DNA of 64,000 nt from Elgaria multicarinata webbii (taxonomy: Eukaryota; Chordata; Lepidosauria; Squamata; Anguidae): positions 99,048,001 to 99,112,000 of the forward strand of contig NC_086177.1 of the NCBI RefSeq assembly GCF_023053635.1, written 5' to 3'. A program made the translations under genes and the position numbers. Numbering within the stretch: position 1 is the stretch's first letter; each line of letters begins with the position of its first letter. The notes beneath the pieces are model-generated. The model did no database searches, was not told the origin of the DNA, and was given only the letters and a program-made list of their open reading frames with translations. This document shows, piece by piece, positions 55,761-64,000 of the stretch.

Positions 55761-55861
55761 AAGTGTTGTATTATTTTGAGGTATTCTTTTCCGCTAATGT
55801 TTTAATGATAGTAATGATTCTGCATGGTATGGTGCTTATGATGCTTCCTGTTATGGTATTA

Positions 55862-56160
55862 TTATTATTTTGTATAATAATAAAAATAAATAAATTTATT
55901 TCTTATCCTCCTCTCCGTCTGGATCGAGGCGGGGAACAACAATAAGAATAAAATACATAAAACTGAATTAAAAACATAGTAAACATTATAAAAACATCCT
56001 AAAATGCCACTGGATAGGCCTGCCGGAATATTGCCATAACAATATTTATTAAAAGCATTTATGAATAAATCTGGACAACAGGCCCTCAACGTGATGTACA
56101 ATTTAAAACCAAACAATAGAGCCACAACAATATAAAGGCAAAAGCAAAACATTTTTTTGA
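55862..56160 (-). mobile_element. L2/CR1-type LINE 3' end
   Basis: TTATCCTCCTCTCCGTCTGG and GATAGGCCTGCCGGAATATT are the complement of the 3' end at 12800-13165. Confidence 0.7.
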
Positions 56161-56169
56161 AACATGGCC

Positions 56170-56322
56170 AGTATCAGTGGATGGGGAACAGGGCTAGGAG
56201 GAGGCTGTTGCACCGTGTCTGCTTATGGGTCCCTGGTTGACACTCTGGCCACTGTGTGAACAGAATAGACTAGATGGACCCTTGGTCTGATCCAACAGGG
56301 CTCTTCTTATGTTCTTAATATT
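56170..56322. repeat. Dispersed SINE-like repeat
   Basis: GGCTGTTGCACCGTGTCTGC, ACTAGATGGACCCTTGGTCT and CCAACAGGGCTCTTCTTATG; a clear copy of the family. Confidence 0.75.
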
Positions 56323-57737
56323 AAAATTACATATTTTAAACAAATAATATCCCTTCCCATCCTCACCACCACCACAGACACACATACGGTACCTGCCTAA
56401 AGTTGGTTACATGCCATGCTTTCAGAAAATGGTCAGGCAATCCTTTGAGTGGAAAGAAGTTTCCTATGTCTGGAGCATCTTCTTCAGACATCTTTTCCAA
56501 TTATATTCCTTTGCTGACTAGCCTGTGCATGGATGGCATAGTCAAGAGAGTGTTTGGTTGGGAAAATATGATATTGTTATGGGGTTACTTTCAGAATTTT
56601 GTGAATAGGACGCTGTGGGATGAGTTATATTACACCCAACCTTCTTTGGTAAATGTGCACATTTGAGTCCTCCTTTCAAAATAAGAACCATGTTCTCTCT
56701 GGGCACTCATCAAGATGCATCCATTTGTGTGTACGCTTTAATTAAAAAGAACTGAATGGGCAGCCTGGGACCTTATATCAGTCTAATCCGTTCTACTGTA
56801 CAGGGACTGGTTCCTAGCACATTCTCAAATGTCCCTCAGTAATTAATCAGTGTATAAATAGATCCGCCACACACGCACGCACACAAGAAAAGAGCACAGT
56901 TTAATTGAACCACGGATCAGGCTGAAAGTGTCTTAATCACAAGGTTTTGGGGAAGGCCCTCAGCGAAACACAATTCGTACAATCGTACATGCACTAGAGA
57001 CAAACCAGTACTATGCAATCTGTAGGCAGAAGAAAACAGAATGGTGTCGTGTGCCTAGTTTCTGAAATTTTAATTGCTTTCCTTCCCCCAGGTCTGCTTG
57101 GAGCTAAAAAGCAAATGTCAATCTGGGAGCCGCGCTCAGATGCTTGCTAAATGGTGCAGAAAACCAAACAAACTGCAAGTTTGTTCCAGTGGACTATATT
57201 ATCATTTTCCTCCTATAAGTGTCATGAACTCATGAAAGGAGGTTAGGGCTCAACCTAGTGAGCTTATATAGGACTATTTGTGCGCTCATCCGGCAGAGCC
57301 CTCTTCAGGCAACGAGGGGGATTGCAGGATGCAATATCAGACCCTACGATAGGCAAGCAGTATGAAGACTCTGGATTGATCAGTCCTGGGATGTGGTCCA
57401 GGGACTCCTGCTTCATCAGTAGTATCTACTCTGCTTGCTTCATATTTGTTATTGAGAGAATTGTTGTATTCAGGCATGGTGAATTGGCTGTGTGTGTGCT
57501 GATGACTTAAATACTTTCTCCACCCATCCCTTGGCAAAGAAAAGCCCTGCTGCAGGCTTGCATTAAGAACCACGGATAACAAACTTGTTAAGTTACGTAT
57601 GTGACACCTGAATCAAGGCTCAACAGCAACATAAAAATGGAGGTGAGCTTAAAGGTGAGCTTCCCTTCCCACATTTCCTTCTGGGTTTCTAATTGTCATT
57701 TGGAGTATAAATGAAGGGCGAGGTACTAAATAGTAGG
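56323..57737. other. Intergenic flank left of the hAT element, no gene recognised
   Basis: No splice-bounded exon or repeat of a known family was recognised. The block at about 57015-57240 is non-repetitive and complex in composition. The last bases before the hAT end are CTAAATAG, which would be one copy of its target duplication. Confidence 0.4.
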
Positions 57738-57916
57738 GATGTGCTCCGCTCCGATTAGGAGCGTAGAAGCAGTAGCGGATTGGCCTGCTCCGCCTTACCC
57801 AGAGGCGGAGTAGGAGCGGACCGCGGACCCCCTAGAAGCAAGGCGAAGAGAAGCGACCATTTTTCGGAGCTCCGAGTTCAGTCGGAGCGCTCCGGTCGCC
57901 ATCTTGAAAACATTTC

Positions 57917-58490
57917 GCCATAGGATTGCATTGCGGCAAATAATCGCGCATAACTACGTTGTTTTTGAAGCTATCGTTCTGGAAATTCTTGTGCACAGAG
58001 AGTCGTGGATGGGGGTCATTTTGAGACCACTCTCACCTCTCTGCGTGCTGTGGTTCACGTGCAATATTTTTTTAAAAATCGGGTCAACCGCGGGGCTCAA
58101 ACTGCGTTTCGGCTTTTCGCCCATAGGATTGCATTGAGGGAAAGAATCGGGGATAACTGGGGGGGGGTTTAAGCTATCGTTCTGAAAATTCTTGTGCACA
58201 GAGAGTCGTGGATGGGGGTCATTTTGAGACCACTCTCAACTTTCTGCATCGTACGGGTCGCGGGCTAGAAGTTTTTTAAAAATAGGGTCAACCGCGGGGC
58301 TCCGTTTCGGCTTTTCGCCCATAGGATTGCATTGAGGGAAAGAATCGGGGATAACTGGGGGGGGGTTTAAGCTATCGTTCTGAAAATTCTTGTGCACAGA
58401 GAGTCGTGGATGGGGGTCATTTTGAGACCACTCTCAACTTTCTGCGTGCTGTGGTTCACGTGCAATATTTTTTAAAAAATCGGGGTTTGG
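57917..58490 (+). repeat. 5' subterminal tandem repeat of the hAT element, about 3 units
   Basis: Units start at TAGGATTGCATTG (57921, 58134, 58322), giving spacings of 213 and 188 bp. Each contains GAAAATTCTTGTGCACAGAG and ATGGGGGTCATTTTGAGACC. The second and third units are nearly identical, which indicates recent expansion. Confidence 0.85.
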
Positions 58491-58934
58491 GTTTTTTTTA
58501 TTTTTTTATTTTTATTTTTTTGGAAGCGATGACAGGCACATTCAACTCCCAATCCTGATGAGAATTGATCTCCTCAGAAAGCATCCTCCTCCAATCCCAG
58601 CGTTGGAGGGGGGACTAAGGCAGACCCACCCTGAGAACTTTCTGTTTTGTGTCTCTTTGTGGGTTGGCGTTCGTGGAGGGAACACTTAGTTAGTTAGTGC
58701 TCCTGCTTTGGACTTTGGAGATAGATTAGGATAGGTTTAGTTTGGCGTGTGTGTGTGTTTGTTTGCTTCTTTCTGACTTGTAGCTTAGTTTGCCCTGTGT
58801 TTTCCCCTTACTTTGATTTAATATAAACTTTATTTTTGAATTTTGGAGTGTGTGTTTGGGTTGGTTGGGTTGGTTGCCCCCCCCCTTCCCTGTATTAAAG
58901 CCTGACTGTTCTGCTTTTGTGAAAGCTTTCTTTT

Positions 58935-59905
58935 GAAAGCATACACACAGTTTTTGTCCCATTTCCCTACATTTATATTCTTAAACATATTTTATTATAT
59001 TCTTTCACATAGTCCATTAGTATATATTCTCATACATATTATATTAGTATTCATATTTTGTTCTTCTTATAGTAGTGGTTGGTTCTTTTCCCCCCTCCCC
59101 TCTCTTAAATCCTGATTGTGTTTCCTTCTATCTTCTATACCAAATATACCAAAAAAATTGGATTCTCTTTTTCTTCTCTGTGTAACTTCGACGGAGTGGG
59201 CTGCTTTTGTCAAGTTCAACAGGCAGCCACAGATTGAGCATTTTGGGGAAAGCATACGCACACCATTTCCCTATTCTTAAACATATTATTATTATATTCT
59301 TTGACATAGTCTTAGTAGTCTATTAGTATACATTCTCATACATATTATAGTAGTGGTTGGTTCTTTTCCCCCCTCCCCTCTCTTAAATCCTGATTGTGTT
59401 TCCTTCTATCTTCTATATACCAAATATACCAAAAAAATTGGATTCTCTTTTTCTTCTCTGTGTAACTTCGACGGAGTGGGCTGCTTTTGTCAAGTTCAAC
59501 AGGCAGCCACAGATTGAGCATTTTGGGGAAAGCATACGCACACCATTTCCCTATTCTTAAACATATTATATTATATTCTTTGACATAGTCTTAGTAGTCT
59601 ATTAGTATACATTCTCATACATATTAGTAGTAGTAGTATTCATATTTTGTTCTTGTTATAGTAGTGGTTGTCCCATTTCTTGTCCCATTTCCCTACATTT
59701 ATTAGTAATATTCTTAAACATATTATTATATTCTTGTAGATATTCTTAGTAGTAGATATATATATATATATTAGTATATTCTCATACATATTAGTAGTAG
59801 TATATTTTATTGTTCTTGTCCCATTTCCCTACATTTAAACATATTATATCTTCTTATACATATTCTTAGTAGTACCTTATACATAGTATTAGTAGTATTA
59901 ATATT
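58935..59905 (+). repeat. AT-rich tandem repeats upstream of the hAT transposase
   Basis: Landmark AGTAGTGGTT recurs at 59071, 59349 and 59660 (spacings 278 and 311 bp), together with TTCTTAAACATATT and GACGGAGTGGGCTGC. The first two units are close copies; the third is shorter and rearranged. It probably serves as the transcript leader or promoter region of the element. Confidence 0.8.
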
Positions 59906-59917
59906 TTGTTAGTCATC

Positions 59918-60621
59918 ATGAAAAGAGGAAGCAGGCGTGCTGAAAGCAGCAAGGCTCAGTCTGCCAGCAGTAAGCAGGCTTCCTCTCCTCCTGTGAAACT
60001 CAAACGGGCAACTCCTTGGCTGACTGCTCCAAAACAGAAGCAGGACAAGCAGCAGGCAGAGCCACTCTCTTCTGCAACTTGTGCCCGGCGTTCTCTTTTT
60101 GAGGGTGGGAATGGGAAAAGTGCCCGTTTGCAAGAGGCACGTGGCAGCAGTGCCATTAGAGGAGGAGGAGTATCCCCAACTCCTTCATTCTCCTTTCAGC
60201 CCACGAGCCCGATGATGGACCTAGACGAGGTCCTCAGCACAGTGGAGGGGGGGGAGGAGGAGGAGGAGGCGGTGGGCCTCCAGGATGTGGGGGCTGAGGA
60301 GGAGCAGCAGCAGGCCGAGGCTCTCTCCCCAGTCTCATCCCACACCCCTGTTTCTGTGGCAACACCAGAGAGCTCAGGCGGGCAATTGGTGGTGTCACCA
60401 CGGAAACGAAAGACAAGCATCGTGTGGGACCACTTTGAGTTGGGAGCGGATCCCCGCTTTGCTGTCTGTCGCCACTGCAAACTCAGCCTAAGCAGGGGTT
60501 CATCGACAGGGCATTATGGAACCAGCAGCATGAAGATGCATCTTAAGAGGCAGCACCAGTCGGTCTTGCTGGGGAAAGAGGCGGGCAAGGCGACTGGTTC
60601 CAGGGGAAAGCCGAAGGCGGC

Positions 60622-60657
<36 letters not shown>

Positions 60658-62467
60658 CACTTCCAGTCTCAGCTCTCCATCTCCCATCCCCACAAGGGTT
60701 AGGCAGGCAACCCTGCCGGAAATGGGGTGGGGGAAGTATGGAACCACAAGATGGCGTTTTCCAACGCCCTCCCAGATCACCACGTCAATCGGTGAGATGG
60801 TGGCGTTGGACGACCAGCCATTCAGCCTCGTCGACAACGCAGGCTTCAAGAGGCTGATGGCGCTTGTGGTGCCATACTACAAGCTGCCGTGTCGCACCAC
60901 CCTGAGCAGGCGGGTGGTGCCTTCCCTGTACCGTTCCTGCAGGGAGTTAGTGCTGGGTCGTCTGTGCCAGGCAGAGGCACGGATGGTGCACTTCACCTCG
61001 GACATTTGGTCCAGCGAGGGCGGAGTGCACGCTTACCTGTCCCTGACGGCACACTGGTGGGCAGCCGTGGGGCAGGAAGGATCCAGCACTACAGGGACTG
61101 GCAAGGAGGGCTACTGCTGGGCCCTCCTCCACACGCAAGTGATGGACCAGTCCCACACGGCAGGGGAGATTACGGAGGCCATGAACCGCATGGTGGATGG
61201 GTGGCTAGCTGGGCAGAAGGTCACCCGCGGTTACATGGTCACGGACGGGGGAGCCAACATGGTGAAGGCGGTGCGCGACGGCGGATTCGAGGGCGTCCGC
61301 TGCATCGCGCACGTCTTGAACCTGGTGGTGAGGGATGGCCTTGGGATGGGCAGCAGCAAGCCCAACCTCGGTCCCCTGTCCGGGATCCGTAACCTCCTGG
61401 AGAGCTGCAGAAAGGTGGCAGGCCATTTCCACCACAGCGTCAAGGGCAGTCGCTTGCTGCGGGAGAAGCAGGAGGAGTTGAATCTCCCGCAGCACAGGCT
61501 AGTGCAGGATGTGGTGACACGCTGGAACTCCACCTACCTGATGCTGGAGCGGATGGTGGAGCAACAGCGTGCCATCCACGACTTGTTCAGGGTCAGGGAC
61601 ATGGGCGTCCACCACCTGGGCAAGCAGCAGTGGGACGCCATGTCCCAGCTGGTGGCGGTCCTCAAGCCGTTCCTGAACGCCACCGAGACCCTGAGCAAAA
61701 GCTCTGCCCTCCTCAGCCAGGTGATCCCTGTATGCAGGCATCTCCAGAAACAGATGGGCGACTTTCTGGAGTACAGGGATCCCGTCACCGGCAGGCGCTT
61801 CGAGCCCGAGGTCCGCGAAGCGGTGACTAGGCTGAGGGACGGCGTGACGCGGAGGCTGGAGCCCATCCAAACCGACAGGGTCCACATGTTGGCAGCCATG
61901 TGCGACCCTCGTGTGAAGGATGGGCTTTGTGGGCCAAATAGCAGGCAGCACTGGGTGGAAACGCTGGTGGGCGAAGTGCGGGCGGCATGGGCCAAGAGGG
62001 TGGGGCAGAGTGAGGCAGAGGAGCAGGCCACCCCTCCCCGCAGCAGCACCAGCAGCACCAGCAGCAGCCTCACCTGCATCCCTCCCAGCAGCAGCACAGG
62101 CGAGGGGTATTGGGAAGAGGCTCTGCACACCGTGTTTGGGCAGAGACCCTCCCCAGCCACCAGCCAGGATGACGCTGCAACCACCGTGCAGCGTTACCTG
62201 TCAGAGCCCATCGAGGACTCCTCCATGGACCCCCTGGCCTACTGGTCATCCCGTTTTCAGATTTGGCCGGACCTGGCGCGGGTGGCCATGGATCGACTCA
62301 GCTGCCCACCCACCAGTGTTCCAAGCGAGAGGGTGTTCTCTATGGCGGGCGACATAGTGACCCCTCACCGCTCTCGCTTGGAGCCGGACTTGGTGGAGCA
62401 GCTGGTCTTTCTGAAGGGCAATCTCCCCCTGCTGGGATACCCCACCCTCAAGCCCTCGTGGGAGTGA
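59918..62467 (+). CDS. hAT transposase with BED zinc finger, intact 849-codon frame
   Basis: The frame runs uninterrupted for 849 residues. The ATG at 59918 is used; four more upstream codons are open but lack an ATG. Residues 1-160 are low complexity with an acidic run (113-117). PRKRK at 161-165 is a likely nuclear signal. A BED finger follows: W170/F173, C184-x2-C187, H208 and H213. A 13-Ala tract spans 234-246. The RNase H-like core has D362 in TSDIWSS, D443 in TDGGAN, CIAH (C462, H465), RWNSTY with W536, and E804 in SERVFS followed by the dimerisation region to about 835. D362, D443 and E804 fit the DDE triad of hAT enzymes. The C-terminus resembles Ac/ZBED-type members. It would cut and rejoin its own terminal repeats in the nucleus. 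No stop or frameshift was seen. A domesticated ZBED gene is less likely because the terminal repeat and repeat arrays remain. Confidence 0.93.
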
Positions 62468-62693
62468 CAGGCAGGCTCCCTTTAATTCCACCCCTCCTTG
62501 GGTTGGCAGGCACACTACAGTTCAGGCAGGCTGGTTTTTTCTCTGTAGGCACTAGGCAGAGTTTGTCACCGTGCGTGTGTGTGACTGACTGTGAGGGCAA
62601 AGCACCGCACTTGAGTTCATTTCATTTCTGTGGCGTCCGGTACAGCTTAGTCAACTCATCCGGATAGTTTTCCACCCAGTTCCAAAAGACTCC

Positions 62694-62695
62694 AT

Positions 62696-62727
<32 letters not shown>

Positions 62728-62790
62728 TTAATTACATTTATATACCGCCCCACAGCCAAAGCTCTCTGGGCGGTTTACAACCGTTTGTCC
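62694..62790 (-). repeat. L2/CR1-type LINE 3' tail inside the hAT element
   Basis: A TTTA-repeat tract is followed by TTTATATACCGCCCCACAGC and CTCTCTGGGCGGTTTACAA. This is the complement of the common reptile LINE 3' end seen at 8881, 10690 and 34417. It lies in the transposase 3' UTR. Confidence 0.7.
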
Positions 62791-62869
62791 ATGATTGACT
62801 GCACGTTTAGGTGAGGTGCAAGCAGGGGGCAAGGCAATGCCTGGCACCACCACCACCACTAGCCAGGCT

Positions 62870-63316
62870 GCCTCTCTCCAGCAGTCCACGGGTCGCCCTT
62901 TGGAGTGCCCTGGGAGTGGAAGACGTACTCCCTGATCCAGAAGTATGGTTTTTTGAGAAGCAAACAGGCGAGTCCTCGCCTTTGAGAAGCAACCTTTCAC
63001 TTGAACTCATGGAAGTCATTGACTTCAGCACAGCCACTACATAGAGGCTGTGGACCTCTGGGTGACTCCATCAGTGTGCTGATTTTGAGAAGCAACCTTT
63101 CACTGAAACTCATTCACTTCCCCAATTGAGGGTGAGGGAGGTTACACTCCAGCAGTCCACGGGTCGCCCTTTAGATAGCTCGGGGATCAAATGGAGTCCT
63201 TGATCTGTGTGCTGATTTTGAGAAGCAACCTTTCACTGAAACTCATTCACTTCCCCAATTGCGGCTGGTACTCCAACAGTCCACCGAACGCCCATAGCAC
63301 AGCCACTTAGTGCATA
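62870..63316 (+). repeat. Degenerate tandem repeats between transposase and 262-bp array
   Basis: CCAGCAGTCCACGGGTCGCC occurs at about 62877 and 63149, with a weaker copy at 63262. GAGAAGCAACCTTTCACTGA occurs at about 63085 and 63219. Together they show older tandem duplication inside the same element. Confidence 0.75.
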
Positions 63317-64000
63317 GGGACAGTTTAAGTTTCCTCCTGAGAAGTGAGCACTCACTTCAACTCATGACAGCCATTGACTTCACCACAGCCACTACTGCGG
63401 ATGCTGTGGTCCTCCAGGATGTGGGGATAAGTAGCAGTCGCTGGTCGAGCTTCTCTCCCCAGTCTCATATGGAGCAATTTTGAGCTCTCACTTCGACTTC
63501 AAGTTCAGACACTTGAGCACAGCCCCTACGGTGGAGGCACAGCTGGCCGTGCCTCTCTCCCCAACCACTGACTGCACAGGGACAGTTTAAGTTTCCTCCT
63601 GAGAAGTGAGCACTCACTTCAACTCATGACAGCCATTGACTTCACCACAGCCACTACTGCGGATGCTGTGGTCCTCCAGGATGTGGGGATAAGTAGCAGT
63701 CGCTGGTCGAGCTTCTCTCCCCAGTCTCATATGGAGCAATTTTGAGCTCTCACTTCGACTTCAAGTTCAGACACTTGAGCACAGCCCCTACGGTGGAGGC
63801 ACAGCTGGCCGTGCCTCTCTCCCCAACCACTGACTGCACAGGGACAGTTTAAGTTTCCTCCTGAGAAGTGAGCACTCACTTCAACTCATGACAGCCATTG
63901 ACTTCACCACAGCCACTACTGTGGATGCTGTGGTCCTCCAGGATGTGGGGATAAGTAACAGTCGCTGGTCGAGCTTCTCTCCCCGGTCTCGTCCCACCCC
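63317..64000 (+). repeat. 262-bp tandem array in the 3' part of the hAT element
   Basis: Units start at GGGACAGTTTAAGTTTCC at 63317, 63579 and 63841, exactly 262 bp apart and almost identical. The third unit runs off the window. Each carries a segment (63411-63468 in unit 1) that resembles transposase coding sequence 60277-60349, sharing CCTCCAGGATGTGGGG and CTCTCCCCAGTCTCAT. Confidence 0.9.

Larger units (their letters stand above)
57738..64000 (+). mobile_element. Autonomous hAT transposon, 5' end and transposase present, 3' end beyond window
   Basis: The left end starts TAGGGATGTGCTCCGCTCC at 57738, matching the terminal repeat of the complete foldback at 35735, which has an 8-bp target duplication as hAT elements do. 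Order: terminal repeat and GC-rich subterminal region (57738-57916), tandem repeats of about 190-210 bp (57917-58490), leader (58490-58930), AT-rich tandem repeats of about 280-310 bp (58935-59905), transposase frame (59918-62467), a short nested LINE tail (62694-62790) and 3' tandem repeats (62870-64000). The right terminal repeat is not reached, so the element exceeds 6.26 kb, long for a hAT element. Confidence 0.85.

Noticed and set aside
52000-57700. ANXA13 exons, expected beyond the FAM91A1 5' end
   Set aside because: No annexin repeat was recognised on the plus strand here; the gene may begin past the hAT element.
60889-62184. Several 100-216 codon frames overlapping the transposase
   Set aside because: They are shadows of the GC-rich transposase gene in other frames, lacking any domain.

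Overview
The window looks like nuclear DNA of a squamate reptile, most likely a lizard. The evidence is the repeat mix: a Bov-B (RTE) LINE piece, many CR1 and L2-type LINE 3' ends, a 5'-truncated L1, tRNA-derived SINEs, and an abundance of palindromic hAT-like and TA-flanked miniature elements. The species cannot be named from the sequence alone.

One host protein-coding gene is present and complete: FAM91A1 on the minus strand, from its ATG at 51503 to its stop at 19844. I could place 24 coding exons by hand. All junctions are GT-AG, every exon phase joins to the next, and the total is 2,544 nt (847 codons plus stop), close to the roughly 838 residues of human FAM91A1. The product is a trans-Golgi tethering adaptor working with TBC1D23, golgin-97/golgin-245 and the WDR11 complex. 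A CpG-rich promoter region covers the 5' end (about 51290-52110), with a second cluster of promoter-type motifs (a ZNF143-like ACTAYRNNNCCCR site, a CRE-like site and a GC box) at 51990-52105. The 3' UTR lies below 19844 and its end is uncertain.

Region by region. 1-15 kb: intergenic, rich in repeats, with one isolated annexin-like terminal exon at 5631-5810 on the minus strand. 15-20 kb: probable 3' UTR and flank. 20-51.5 kb: FAM91A1 exons and introns, the introns carrying LINE 3' ends, SINEs and palindromic DNA elements. They include a 629-bp foldback with a perfect 8-bp target duplication (35735-36363) and an L2 piece that stops about 14 bp from a splice donor. 51.5-57.7 kb: promoter, then intergenic DNA with LINE and MITE relics, including an L1 inserted inside another LINE. 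57.74-64 kb: a large hAT DNA transposon that enters at its left terminal inverted repeat and runs off the window. It has an uninterrupted 849-codon transposase (BED zinc finger, candidate DDE residues, hAT dimerisation region), 5' tandem repeats, and a 262-bp 3' tandem array that contains a degenerate copy of part of its own coding sequence.

The most unusual material is this apparently intact autonomous hAT element together with the related non-autonomous foldback in the FAM91A1 intron. The two share the terminal sequence TAGGGATGTGCTC, so the window may hold both an autonomous element and a derivative that depends on it.
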